From the NCBI RefSeq assembly GCF_014489635.1, contig NZ_CP060828.1:9660001-9724000 (forward strand): a DNA stretch of 64,000 bases. Reading direction: 5' to 3'. A program made the translations under genes and the position numbers. The notes beneath the pieces were generated by a model, which was not told the DNA's origin, did not search any database, and worked only from the letters and a program-made list of their open reading frames with translations. The number at the start of each line of letters is the position of its first letter. Position 1 is the first letter of the stretch. Source of the DNA: Streptomyces roseirectus (GTDB taxonomy: Bacteria; Actinomycetota; Actinomycetes; Streptomycetales; Streptomycetaceae). Of the stretch, positions 53,798 to 62,817 are shown in pieces.

Positions 53798-55467
53798 TGA
53801 CCGGTCCCGTACTTGTCGAGGACGTTCTCGGTCATCCAGCGCTTCAGCCGCTCACCGCTGCCCGACCGCCAGCCGTCGATGGCGGCCCGCACCTCCGACA
53901 CCTTCTTCTTGCCGCGCGTGCAGTCGTTGACGGCGTCGTCCACGGACTGCGCGGCCAGCGCCGTCGAGATGTCCTGCGGCATGCCGATGTTCATGTTCCA
54001 GAACACCGGCTTGTAGAGCGCCTTCACATTGGCCGCCTGGAACGCCGCGAAGTCCCGGGTGACGACGTCCGCGCCCTGGTTGCTGATCACCGACGAGGGC
54101 TGGACGAGGAACCCGTACGTCGTCGGCTGGACGAACTTCTTGCCGTCCTCCGTCGCCGTCGGCACCCCGTCCACCATCGTGTGGTGGACGCCCTCGACGC
54201 CATAGTTGACCATCGTGTACTCGCGCGATCCGTACGGGGCGGCCAAGTAGTCGGCGACCGCGAGCAGTTCCTCGATCTGGGCGGGCTTCAGACGGGCGTT
54301 GAGGTAGCTGACGATGCTGGTGGAGGCGCCCATGAAGGTGCTGGGGCGGCTCTTGCCGTCGGCGGCGAAGATGTTGAACGCGCCGCGCCGGTAGTTCTTG
54401 TCGGCGGCGGTGCCCGACTGGTGGTCGGCGAGGTTCCAGGCGCCGGTGCCGCCGCCCACGATCAGGACCTTCCCGGAGTAGAAACGGGTGTCCGAGGGGG
54501 TGTTGGCGAGCGCGTCCGGGTGCATGTAGCCGGCCTTCGCGAGCCGGTGGTGCCAGTCCAGCGCCTCCAGGAACTGCGGCAGCTCGAACTTGTGGACCAG
54601 CTCGCCGTCCACGATCCGCCACGTCGGCGGGACGTCCCAGAACGAGAAGAGGTACGTCCACACCTGGTCGAAGGCCCACACCCCGCGCCTGGCGTCGGTG
54701 AGTTCCTTGCCCAGGTTCATCATGTCGTCGGCGGACGTCACGTCGTCCGCGGTGATCCCCCTCGACTCCAGGATGTCGCGGCGGTGGAAGACCGTGCCGG
54801 CGATCGAGAACCGGGTGGAGCCGCCCGGCAGGCCGTACAGCTTGTCGCCCCAGGCGCCGGCCTGCCAGGCGCCGGTGGGGATCGCGGCCAGGTTGGGATA
54901 CCTCCTGACCTTGTCGCCGGACAGGTACGGGGTGAGGTCCGCGAGCTGGGTACCCGCCAGGCGGCCCAGGTTGAAGTTGGCGTTCCACCAGGTCGGGAGC
55001 TGGATCCAGTCCGGCAGCCGCTTGGCGGCCGTCATCGTCGGGACGATCGTCGCGTAGTTGTTGCCGTCCGCCGGCTTGATCGTCAGATCGACGCCGAGGG
55101 CCTTGTTCATCGCCCGGTAGAAGGAGTTCCCGGGCGGCGGCACGGTGCCCCACAGGGGCGTGACCGCCGTGTACGACCCACCCCTGCCGGGGACGCCGGA
55201 GACCGTGACCGGGCGTTCGGCGGGGTAGCGCAGGAACGCCGGGTCGGTGGCCGCGTCGGGGGCGCCCGACACCGAGGGGATGTCCGGCCTGAGGGACGTG
55301 CTGGGCACATACGCCGGCAGCGCAGCCTTCAGCCCCGCCCGCGTGTTGGACCCCGTCTGCTTCCCGCCGCCGCCCCCGCACGCCGACAGCACCGGAGCCA
55401 GCGCCACGCTCCCGGCCACGGCGGCGGCCTTCCCGACGAACGTTCTCCGGCTCGGTTCCTCGGTCAT
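53794..55467 (-). CDS. Sugar-binding lipoprotein of ABC importer
   Basis: 557 residues from ATG 55467. A twin-arginine-type N-terminus (EEPSRRTFVGKAAAVAG) leads to a lipobox LSAC with the lipidated Cys near residue 30. The length and blocks (NNYATIVPTMTAAKRLPDWI, SSVISNQGADVVTRDF) resemble LplA-type binding proteins for large oligosaccharides. It is the first gene of the operon; three palindromes lie upstream. Confidence 0.9.
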   Translation of the reverse strand: MTEEPSRRTFVGKAAAVAGSVALAPVLSACGGGGGKQTGSNTRAGLKAALPAYVPSTSLRPDIPSVSGAPDAATDPAFLRYPAERPVTVSGVPGRGGSYTAVTPLWGTVPPPGNSFYRAMNKALGVDLTIKPADGNNYATIVPTMTAAKRLPDWIQLPTWWNANFNLGRLAGTQLADLTPYLSGDKVRRYPNLAAIPTGAWQAGAWGDKLYGLPGGSTRFSIAGTVFHRRDILESRGITADDVTSADDMMNLGKELTDARRGVWAFDQVWTYLFSFWDVPPTWRIVDGELVHKFELPQFLEALDWHHRLAKAGYMHPDALANTPSDTRFYSGKVLIVGGGTGAWNLADHQSGTAADKNYRRGAFNIFAADGKSRPSTFMGASTSIVSYLNARLKPAQIEELLAVADYLAAPYGSREYTMVNYGVEGVHHTMVDGVPTATEDGKKFVQPTTYGFLVQPSSVISNQGADVVTRDFAAFQAANVKALYKPVFWNMNIGMPQDISTALAAQSVDDAVNDCTRGKKKVSEVRAAIDGWRSGSGERLKRWMTENVLDKYGTGQ

Positions 55468-55491
55468 GACGGCCCTTCTCCCTCACGTGTC

Positions 55492-55501
55492 GAAGCGCTT
55501 C
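55492..55501. promoter_or_regulatory. LacI-type palindrome 1 upstream of the sugar operon
   Basis: The perfect palindrome GAAGCGCTTC sits 25 bp upstream of the binding-protein start, downstream of the predicted -10. The same 10-mer recurs at 55611. The CG centre fits LacI-family operators. Confidence 0.65.
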
Positions 55502-55513
55502 ACTTGGCCGCGA

Positions 55514-55542
55514 ACGCTAATGACATGTTTCGTGCGAAACAA
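55514..55542 (-). promoter_or_regulatory. Promoter with overlapping operator for the sugar operon
   Basis: On the minus strand TTGTTT (55537-55542) and TAGCGT (55514-55519) are 17 bp apart, close to the Streptomyces consensus. The perfect palindrome TGTTTCGTGCGAAACA (55526-55541) fills the spacer and -35 box, a classic repressor position. Confidence 0.65.
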
Positions 55543-55610
55543 GATGCCGTAACCCTAGAAAGTTTCTTCCGCCCGGACCGTTGACAGCACGTACGCCCGG
55601 TGGCAGCGTC

Positions 55611-55620
55611 GAAGCGCTTC
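55611..55620. promoter_or_regulatory. LacI-type palindrome 2 upstream of the sugar operon
   Basis: This is the second exact copy of GAAGCGCTTC, 119 bp from the first. The pair could allow DNA looping by a tetrameric or dimeric LacI-family repressor. Confidence 0.55.
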
Positions 55621-55694
55621 AACAACACGACGGCGCGAAGACGGCCTGACCCCGGCCGCCTCCGCGCCACCTACCGCCCTCCGGGGCGGCCCCG

Positions 55695-56705
55695 CTACTC
55701 CTGCGCCTTGCCTCCCGTCACCCGGGACAGCGCCAGCGCGATGAGGATGATCGCGCCGTTGAGCGCGCCGATCCACTGGGCGGGGACCCCGGCGAGGGTG
55801 AGGACGTTCTGGATGAGGAAGAGGAGGAGGACGCCGGTGAAGGCGCCGAAGACGCTGCCCCTGCCGCCGTTGAGACTGATGCCGCCGATGACGGCGGCGG
55901 CGAACACCGTGAAGATGTAGCCGTTGCCCTGCGCCGAGGCGACCGAGGCGAGCCGGCCCGACAGGAGGAGGCCGCTCAGCGCCGCCAGCAGGCTCGCGAC
56001 GACGATGACCGTCCACAGGACCCGGTCCGTACGGATCCCGGCCGCCTTCGCCGCGTCGACGTTCCCCCCGATCGCGTACAGGGAACGCCCGAAGCTGGTG
56101 AAGCCGAGGACGACGATCCCGACGGCGAACAGGGCCAGGCACACCCACACCGACGCCGGCATCCCCAGCCACTGGGCTGTCCCCAGGTAGAGCATCGACC
56201 CCGGCAGCTGGAAGAACGTCTGCCCGCCCGAGATCCCCGTGAGGATCCCGCGCAGCACGATCAGCATCCCCAGGGTCACGATGAACCCGTTCAGCCCGAA
56301 CCGGATGATGAACAGCGCGTTGACCACGCCGACCAGCAGACCGACGGCCAGCGTGACCGGCACCGCCCACCCGCCCGGCAGCAGCCCGAGCCCGTGCGTG
56401 GCGCCCGCCGGCACCGTGAGCCAGGCCGCGACACCGGGCGCGAGCCCCACCGTCGACTCCAGAGAGAGGTCCATCTTCTTGACGATCAGCACCAGCGTCT
56501 GCGCCAGCACCAGGACCGCCACCTCCGACATCGTCTGGAGGATGTTGATCAGGTTGTCCACCTGAAGGAACACGGGGTTGACGAGCTGCCCCACGATCGC
56601 GATGACGACGATCGCGGGGACGAGGGCGAAGTCACGCAGCCGGGCCAGCGCGATCCCGCGCCCGCCCGCGTCGAGAGCGCCCGGCGTGGCCGCCGTCTCA
56701 GACAT
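55695..56705 (-). CDS. Ribose-type ABC importer permease (RbsC-like)
   Basis: 336 residues from ATG 56705 with GGAAGGAG upstream; it overlaps the ATPase stop by 8 bp. About ten helices; SLESTVGLAPGVAAWL, GLNGFIVTLGMLIVLRGI, AIGGNVDAAKAAGIRTD and AVIGGISLNGGRGS are standard for RbsC/AraH permeases. It is the last gene of the operon with the dehydratase. Confidence 0.93.
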   Translation of the reverse strand: MSETAATPGALDAGGRGIALARLRDFALVPAIVVIAIVGQLVNPVFLQVDNLINILQTMSEVAVLVLAQTLVLIVKKMDLSLESTVGLAPGVAAWLTVPAGATHGLGLLPGGWAVPVTLAVGLLVGVVNALFIIRFGLNGFIVTLGMLIVLRGILTGISGGQTFFQLPGSMLYLGTAQWLGMPASVWVCLALFAVGIVVLGFTSFGRSLYAIGGNVDAAKAAGIRTDRVLWTVIVVASLLAALSGLLLSGRLASVASAQGNGYIFTVFAAAVIGGISLNGGRGSVFGAFTGVLLLFLIQNVLTLAGVPAQWIGALNGAIILIALALSRVTGGKAQE

Positions 56706-58206
56706 CGAGGTCCACTCCTTCCATCGCGGCCACCAGTTCGTGGTCGTGCCAGCCGCTGGTCTTCTCGGCGACCACACGGCCCTGGAACATCACCAGCACC
56801 CGGTCGCACATCCGCAGGTCGTCGAGTTCGTCGGAGGCGATGAGCACCCCGGTGCCCGACTCGGCGGTCTCCTCGACCTTGCCGAGCAGGAACTCCTTGG
56901 ACCGCACGTCGACACCGGCGGTCGGATTGATGAGCACCAGCACCCGGGGGTCACTGGCGAGCGCACGGGCCATGACGACCTTCTGCTGGTTGCCCCCGGA
57001 CAGCCCCGACACCTCAAGGCCGGGACCCGGCGTCTTGATCGCCAGGTTCGCGATCATCTCCTCGGCGAGCGCGTCGCGCCTGCGGCGGTCGATGAAACCG
57101 CGCCGCCCGAGCTGCCCCGGGATCGTCAGCGTCCCGTTGTCCGCGATGGACATCCCCGGCACGTACCCCTGGTGGTGCCGGTCCTGCGGGACGAACCCGA
57201 CGCCCGCCCGCAGCGCCGCCGGCACACTGCCCGGCCGGGGCCGCACGCCCGCGACCTCCACCGTCCCGGCGTCCGCGCCGCGCAGCCCCGCCACGGTCTC
57301 CGCCAGCTCCGTGCGCCCGCTGCTCGCGGCGCCGGCCAGCCCCACGATCTCGCCCGCGCGGACCGTGAACGACACGCCGTCGTAGGCGCCCGCCAGAGCG
57401 GCACCGTCCACCGCGAGGACCGCCGGCGCCGAGGGGTCCGCCGCACGCGCGCGTCCCCGGGCGCTCTCCGCCGCGCCGTCACCCGTCATCGCGGCGACGA
57501 GTTCGGCGCGCGGCAGGCCGGCGACGGGCGCGGTGAGGATGTGCCGGGCGTCGCGGAACACCGTCACCGTGTCGCAGATCTCGTAGATCTCCTGGAGGTG
57601 ATGGCTGATGAACAGGAAGGTGACGCCCTGCTCCTGGAGGTCCCGGATCCGCCCGAACAGCCGGCTGATCGCCGCCGCGTCGAGCTGCGCGGTCGGCTCG
57701 TCGAGGATGATGAACCGGGCCCCGAAGGACAGCGCCCGCGCGATCTCCACGAACTGCCGCTGCTCGACGTCGAGTTCACCGGCCGGGGTGCGGACGTCGA
57801 CGTCGACCGACCAGGTCCGCAGCAGGTCGCGGGCCCGGGTGCGCAGGGTCCGCCAGTCGATCAGACCGGCCCGGCCCCGGGCGTGGCGGCCCAGGAACAG
57901 GTTCTCCGCGACCGTCAGTTGGGGGATGATCGTCGACTTCTGGTAGACGCAGGCGACCCGGCGCCGCCAGGCGTCCCGGTCGGCGAGACGGGGCGCCGGC
58001 TCGCCGCCGAAGGTCACCGTGCCGGCGTCGGGGGCCTGGAGGCCGGTGAGGACCGACACCAGCGTCGACTTCCCGGCGCCGTTGCGGCCCACCAGCGCGT
58101 GCGTCTGGCCCGGTTCGACGGTGATCCGCGCGCCGTCGAGCGCGACCGTGGAGCCGAACCGCTTCGTGATCCCCGCCGCCTCGGCGACGGGCACAGCAGC
58201 AACCAT
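56698..58206 (-). CDS. Ribose-type ABC importer ATPase (RbsA/MglA-like)
   Basis: 502 residues from ATG 58206 (GGAAGGCGG upstream). It has two ATPase domains: the first with Walker A GRNGAGKS, ELDVEQRQFVEIARAL signature and FIILDEPTAQL; the second with a degenerate loop (GAASSGRTEL) and SGGNQQKVVMARALAS signature. This asymmetry is normal in the family. Confidence 0.93.
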   Translation of the reverse strand: MVAAVPVAEAAGITKRFGSTVALDGARITVEPGQTHALVGRNGAGKSTLVSVLTGLQAPDAGTVTFGGEPAPRLADRDAWRRRVACVYQKSTIIPQLTVAENLFLGRHARGRAGLIDWRTLRTRARDLLRTWSVDVDVRTPAGELDVEQRQFVEIARALSFGARFIILDEPTAQLDAAAISRLFGRIRDLQEQGVTFLFISHHLQEIYEICDTVTVFRDARHILTAPVAGLPRAELVAAMTGDGAAESARGRARAADPSAPAVLAVDGAALAGAYDGVSFTVRAGEIVGLAGAASSGRTELAETVAGLRGADAGTVEVAGVRPRPGSVPAALRAGVGFVPQDRHHQGYVPGMSIADNGTLTIPGQLGRRGFIDRRRRDALAEEMIANLAIKTPGPGLEVSGLSGGNQQKVVMARALASDPRVLVLINPTAGVDVRSKEFLLGKVEETAESGTGVLIASDELDDLRMCDRVLVMFQGRVVAEKTSGWHDHELVAAMEGVDLDV

Positions 58207-58226
58207 GTCCGCGTACCGCCTTCCGG

Positions 58227-59294
58227 TCAGCCGAGGTTGTTGCCCCACAGGGACGGGTCGTCGCTGCGGACGCTGGGCACACCGCCGTAGGTGCCGCCGT
58301 CGGCGGTCACGAGCGGGGCGTTCAGCTGGTCCTCCAGCACGCCGTCACGGACCTGGATGATCGTGCTGTCGTGGTCCGTGGGGCCGGGCTTGAACGTCTT
58401 GCCGTCGATCGCCGCCTTCAGGTAGTGCAGCGCGTACTGGGCGTACAGGTCGGCCGGCTGCGAGACCGTGGCGTCGATCTGGCCGGCGGCGATGTCCTTC
58501 AGCTCCTCGGGGATGCCGTCGTTCGACACCACGAAGACGTGCTCGGGATCCTTCGGGCCGACCAGCAGGCCCTTCTGCTTCAGCACCTGGAGCGTCCCGG
58601 CGAGCGCGAAACTGGACTGCATGTAGACGCCCTTGATGTCCGGGTGCGCGGTCAGGTCCGTCTGGAGCTTCTGCGCGGCGACGGCGCCGTCCCAGTTCGT
58701 GGCCTCCCCGAACACCCTGATGCCGGGGTAGTTCTTCTTCATGCAGGCGTTGAACGCCTCCGTGCGGTCACGGCCGTTGATCGAGGAGAGGTCGCCCTGC
58801 AGCATGACGACCTTGCCCTTGCCGCCCAGCTTCGTCCCGAGGTACCGGCACGCCTTCTCGCCGTACGCCCGGTTGTCCGCCCGCACCACCATGTAGACCT
58901 TGCCGGTGTCCGGGCGGGTGTCCACGGTCACCACGGGGATCTTCTTCGCCGCCATCTGCGCCAGCGTCGGCGCGATCGCCGCGGTGTCCTGCGGGGCCAT
59001 CGCCACGCCCTTGACGCCCTGGCTGATGAACGTCTGCGCGTTGGCGGTCAGTTTCGCGACGTCGTTCTGCGAGTTGGTGGTCTTCAGGTCGAGGCCCAGC
59101 TTCTTGGCGTACTCGGGCGTGTACTTGATGTAGGAGTTCCAGAAGTCGGTGTCGGACCGGGGGTAGTCGACCCCCACCAGACCCTCGCCGCCCGCCCCGG
59201 CCGACGAGCCGGAACTCTGGCAGGCGGTGAGCACGGAGACCGACAAGGCGGCGAGCGCGCCGAAACAGGCGTACCGGATGCGTCCGAGCGTCAT
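58227..59294 (-). CDS. Ribose-type sugar-binding lipoprotein
   Basis: 355 residues from ATG 59294 after AAGGAG. The signal ends in lipobox LTAC (Cys near 25). The mature part is a Peripla_BP_4-type fold: GVDYPRSDTDFWNSYIKYTPE, SQGVKGVAMAPQDTAAIAP, KVVMLQGDLSSINGRDRTEA, HVFVVSNDGIPEEL. By context it binds a deoxysugar or sugar acid of the fucose type. Confidence 0.92.
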   Translation of the reverse strand: MTLGRIRYACFGALAALSVSVLTACQSSGSSAGAGGEGLVGVDYPRSDTDFWNSYIKYTPEYAKKLGLDLKTTNSQNDVAKLTANAQTFISQGVKGVAMAPQDTAAIAPTLAQMAAKKIPVVTVDTRPDTGKVYMVVRADNRAYGEKACRYLGTKLGGKGKVVMLQGDLSSINGRDRTEAFNACMKKNYPGIRVFGEATNWDGAVAAQKLQTDLTAHPDIKGVYMQSSFALAGTLQVLKQKGLLVGPKDPEHVFVVSNDGIPEELKDIAAGQIDATVSQPADLYAQYALHYLKAAIDGKTFKPGPTDHDSTIIQVRDGVLEDQLNAPLVTADGGTYGGVPSVRSDDPSLWGNNLG

Positions 59295-59364
59295 TGCTCT
59301 TCTCCTTGGTGCGGGGGAGGGGAAAGGGGAAGGGGCGAGGCCGGGCGGGGGAGGCCCGCCGCGC

Positions 59365-60672
59365 TCACGGCGTGGCCGCCTCCCGCCACACCGGCCCGTC
59401 CGGATACCGGTGCGCGGCGATCGAGGCGGGGTGCAGCTCGGCGCCGAGACCCGGCGTCGTGGGGGCGAGGTAGCGGCCGTCGCGGAGGCGGACCGGGGCC
59501 GTGAAGTGCTCGTGCAGGTGGTCGACGTACTCGATGACACGGTCGTCGGTGGTGCCGCTGACGGCGACGTAGTCGAACATCGCGAGGTGCTGGACCATCT
59601 CGCACAGCCCGACGCCGCCCGCGTGCGGGCAGACGGGGACGCCGAACTTGGCGGCCAGCAGGAGCACGGCCACGTTCTCGGTGACGCCGGCGGTCCGGCT
59701 GGCGTCGAGCTGGAGGACGTCGAGGGCGCGGGCCTGGAGGAGCTGCTTGAACATCACCTGGTTGTGGGTGTGTTCACCCGTGGCGACCTTGATCGGCGCG
59801 AGCGCCGCGCGGACGACGGCGTGGCCGAGGATGTCGTCCGGCGAGGTCGGCTCCTCGATCCAGTACGGGTCGTAGGGGGCGAGCGCCCGCATCCAGTCGA
59901 TGGCCTGCCGCACCCCCCACGCCTGGTTCGCGTCGACCGCGATCCGGACGTCAGGACCGACCGCCGCCCGCGCGAGCCGCATACGGCGCACGTCCGTGTC
60001 GAGGTCGGCGCCGACCTTCAGCTTGATCAGGGAAAACCCCTCGACGACGGCCTCCTTGGACAGGCGCACCAGCTTCTCGTCGTCGTAACCGAGCCAGCCG
60101 GGTGTCGTCGTGTACGCCGGATAGCCCCGGTCGAGCAGCCGCGCGGTGCGCTCGGCGCGGCCGGGCTCGGCGCGGCGCAGGATGTCCAGCGCCTCCTCGC
60201 GGGTCAGCGCGTCCTCCAGGTACCGGAAGTCCACCAGGTCGACCAGTTGCTCCGGGGACAGCTCGGACAGCAGACGCCACACCGGCTTGCCGGTCCGGCG
60301 CCCGTACAGGTCCCACACGGCGTTGACGATCGCCGCCGCGGCCATGTGGACGGCGCCCTTCTCCGGCCCCAGCCAGCGCAGTTGGCTGTCACCGGTCAGC
60401 CGCCGGGAGAACGCGCCGAGGTCACCCAGCACCTCCTCCACCGGGAGCCCCACCACCAGCGGGGCCAGCGCGCGCACGGCGGCGACCTCGACCTCGTTCC
60501 CGCGCCCCACCGTGAACGCGAGCCCGTGCCCCTCGCCCCCGCCGCTGGTGCGGACCGTCACATACGCGGCCGAGTAGTCGGGTTCGGGGTTCATCGCGTC
60601 GGAGCCGTCGAGATGCAGCGAGGTCGGGAACCGGACGTCGACCGCCTCGACGGCGCTGATCAGTTCAGACAT
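59365..60672 (-). CDS. fucD: L-fuconate dehydratase (enolase superfamily)
   Basis: 435 residues from ATG 60672. It belongs to the mandelate racemase/enolase type with general bases K217-x-K219 (LIKLKVG), metal ligands D247 (IAVDANQAW), E273/E274 ([10 protein letters not shown]) and E300 (ATGEHTHNQ), and a His in VCPHAGGVG. The N-terminal block [20 protein letters not shown] is highly characteristic of L-fuconate dehydratase, which makes 2-keto-3-deoxy-L-fuconate. It heads the operon with the ribose-type importer and is divergent from larABC. Confidence 0.92.
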   Translation of the reverse strand: MSELISAVEAVDVRFPTSLHLDGSDAMNPEPDYSAAYVTVRTSGGGEGHGLAFTVGRGNEVEVAAVRALAPLVVGLPVEEVLGDLGAFSRRLTGDSQLRWLGPEKGAVHMAAAAIVNAVWDLYGRRTGKPVWRLLSELSPEQLVDLVDFRYLEDALTREEALDILRRAEPGRAERTARLLDRGYPAYTTTPGWLGYDDEKLVRLSKEAVVEGFSLIKLKVGADLDTDVRRMRLARAAVGPDVRIAVDANQAWGVRQAIDWMRALAPYDPYWIEEPTSPDDILGHAVVRAALAPIKVATGEHTHNQVMFKQLLQARALDVLQLDASRTAGVTENVAVLLLAAKFGVPVCPHAGGVGLCEMVQHLAMFDYVAVSGTTDDRVIEYVDHLHEHFTAPVRLRDGRYLAPTTPGLGAELHPASIAAHRYPDGPVWREAATP

Positions 60673-60841
60673 GGGATGAATTTAAGGACCCTTTCCGAGT
60701 AGGTGTCCATACCTACGGCGAAACAAACTCCTTGACCCTCCCGCACCTTCCGTATCCATGGGATGTATTGCTACCGTGCCGCTGCCGCACATCCGTCCTG
60801 GCACCCGTCCCGTGAGCCGTCCGACCCGCAGAGGAAACCCC
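60673..60841. promoter_or_regulatory. Divergent promoter region of fucD and larA
   Basis: It contains the inverted repeat TAGGT-n6-ACCTA at 60700-60715 and an ATCC-ATG-GGAT palindrome near 60753. TTGACC near 60731 could be a -35 for larA. Two palindromes in a short divergent region suggest common control of dehydratase, importer and lar genes; the regulator is not identified. Confidence 0.55.
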
Positions 60842-62122
60842 GTGAAAGTACGCCTGGCCTACGGGCGTTCGGGCCTCGACATCGACGTGGACCCGCACAC
60901 CGCGACCGTCGTCGAACCCGTCCACCACACGGCGGCCCCCGACCAACGGGCGGCCCTGCGCGCGGCCCTGCGCACCCCGGTCGCCGGCCCCCCGCTGCGC
61001 GAACGCGTCCGACCCGGGCAGACGGTGGCGATCTCGGCCTGCGACGGCACCCGCCCCCAGCCGCGCCGCCTCATGATCCCGGCCGTCCTCGACGAACTCG
61101 ACGGCATCGTCCGCCCCGAGGACGTCGTCGTCCTCGTCGCCACCGGCACCCACCGCGGCAACACCGACACCGAACTGCGCGCGATGTTCGGCGACGACGT
61201 CGTCGACACCGTACGGATCGTCAACCACGACGCCCGCGACGCCGGGCAGCTGACCTGGATGGGCACCTACGGCAACCGGGTCCCGGTGTGGCTCAACCGG
61301 GAGTGGGCCGAGGCGGACGTCCGCATCACCACCGGCTTCGTCGAACCCCACTTCTTCGCGGGCTTCTCGGGCGGCCCCAAACTCGTCGCCCCCGGCCTCG
61401 CCGCCCTGGAGACCGTCCTCGTCCTGCACGACGCCGCCCGCATCGGCGACCCGCGCGCCACCTGGGGCGTCCTGCACGGCAACCCGGTCCACGACGACGT
61501 CCGCGCCATCGCCGAGGCCACCGGCGTCACCTTCGCGCTGGACGTCGTCCTCAACCGCGACAAGGACATCGTGGCCGCGTTCGGCGGCGACCTGCCGGCG
61601 ATGCACGCGGCGGCCACCGCGACCGCCCGCCGCACGGCGATGCGCCCCGTGAAAGCCCCGTTCGACGTCGTCGTCACCACCAACTCCGGCTTCCCGCTGG
61701 ACCAGAACCTCTACCAGGCCGTCAAAGGCATGTCCGCCGCCTACCAGGTGGTCCGCCCCGGCGGGACGATCGTCTGCGCCGCCGAGTGCCGCGACGGCTT
61801 CCCCGACCACGGCTCCTACCGCGAGGTCCTGGCCTCCGCCGCCTCCCCGCAGGCCCTCTTCGACGCCATCACCGCCCGCACCGAGACCGTGCCCGACCAG
61901 TGGCAGGTGCAGATCCAGGCCCGCATCCAGTCCGGCAGCCGCGTCGTCATGCACACCGGGTTCCTCAGCGACGCCGACCTCGCGAGCGCCCACCTGGAAC
62001 AGACCCACGACATCTCGGCCACCGTCGCCGACGCCCTCGCCGCGGCCGGGCCCGGCGCCCGGGTGTGCGTCCTGCCCGAAGGCCCCCAGACGATCCCCTA
62101 CCTCGACGGAGGCCGCCCGTGA
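60842..62122 (+). CDS. larA: LarA-family nickel-pincer racemase/epimerase
   Basis: 426 residues from GTG 60842 after AGAGGAA. All cofactor and catalytic residues of lactate racemase are visible: H104 (ATGTHRGNT), H170 (VEPHFFAGF), the pincer-bound K180 (SGGPKLVAPG), H196 (VLHDAAR) and W354 (PDQWQVQ). The protein should therefore carry the nickel pincer nucleotide and racemise a 2-hydroxyacid. The family includes members acting on other hydroxyacids and on sugar acids. Divergence from fuconate dehydratase suggests a sugar acid substrate here; this is inference. Confidence 0.92.
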   Translation: MKVRLAYGRSGLDIDVDPHTATVVEPVHHTAAPDQRAALRAALRTPVAGPPLRERVRPGQTVAISACDGTRPQPRRLMIPAVLDELDGIVRPEDVVVLVATGTHRGNTDTELRAMFGDDVVDTVRIVNHDARDAGQLTWMGTYGNRVPVWLNREWAEADVRITTGFVEPHFFAGFSGGPKLVAPGLAALETVLVLHDAARIGDPRATWGVLHGNPVHDDVRAIAEATGVTFALDVVLNRDKDIVAAFGGDLPAMHAAATATARRTAMRPVKAPFDVVVTTNSGFPLDQNLYQAVKGMSAAYQVVRPGGTIVCAAECRDGFPDHGSYREVLASAASPQALFDAITARTETVPDQWQVQIQARIQSGSRVVMHTGFLSDADLASAHLEQTHDISATVADALAAAGPGARVCVLPEGPQTIPYLDGGRP

Positions 62123-62817
62123 ACGAGGTGCTGAACCTCGGCTACGCCCGCGTCGACCTCGACCGCGAATCCCGCCAGGGCCTGCCCGAGGTCGTGTACG
62201 GGCCCGGCAAGACACCGGAGCAGATCACCGGGATCGTCACCGGACTGCTCGCCCACAACACGGGCCCGGTCCTGGTCACCCGCGTCACGCCGGACACCGC
62301 CGAGACCGTGCTGGCGACCGTCGCGGGCGGCACCTACGACGCCGAGGCCCGGCTGCTGCTGTGGCGGCCGGCCCCCACCGGCCCGTTCTCCGTCCTCGTC
62401 GCCGCCGCCGGGACGTCCGACCGGCCCGTCGCCGCCGAGGCCGTCGCCGTCGCCACCGCCGTCGGACTCGACACCGACGCCGTGCACGACGTCGGGGTGG
62501 CCGGGCTCGACCGGCTCCTCCAGGTCCGGGGCCGGCTCCAGGGCGCGGACGCGGTGATCGTCGTCGCCGGGATGGAGGGCGCCCTCGCCAGCGTCGTCGG
62601 CGGCCTGGTGCGCGCGCCGGTCGTCGCCGTGCCCGTCTCCACCGGCTACGGGGCCTCACTCGAAGGGGTCACCGCGCTCCTCGCGATGCACGCGTCCTGC
62701 GCCGCAGGGGTGAGCGTGGTGAACATCGACTCCGGGTTCTCAGCGGCGATGGCCGTGCACCGGATCGCCCAGGCCGCCCTGCCCGGAAAGTCCCCGGACC
62801 ACGGAGGCTCCTGGTGA
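62119..62817 (+). CDS. larB: LarB, pyridinium-3,5-biscarboxylate nucleotide synthase
   Basis: 232 residues from GTG overlapping the larA stop. It resembles AIR carboxylase (PurE) in its second half (VAAAGTSDRPVAAEA, VIVVAGMEGALASVVGGLV, PVSTGYGASLEGV). The start NLGYARVDLDRESRQGLPEV and VYGPGKTPEQI are typical LarB. It carboxylates and hydrolyses nicotinic acid adenine dinucleotide in the first step of nickel-pincer synthesis. Confidence 0.93.
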   Translation: MNEVLNLGYARVDLDRESRQGLPEVVYGPGKTPEQITGIVTGLLAHNTGPVLVTRVTPDTAETVLATVAGGTYDAEARLLLWRPAPTGPFSVLVAAAGTSDRPVAAEAVAVATAVGLDTDAVHDVGVAGLDRLLQVRGRLQGADAVIVVAGMEGALASVVGGLVRAPVVAVPVSTGYGASLEGVTALLAMHASCAAGVSVVNIDSGFSAAMAVHRIAQAALPGKSPDHGGSW

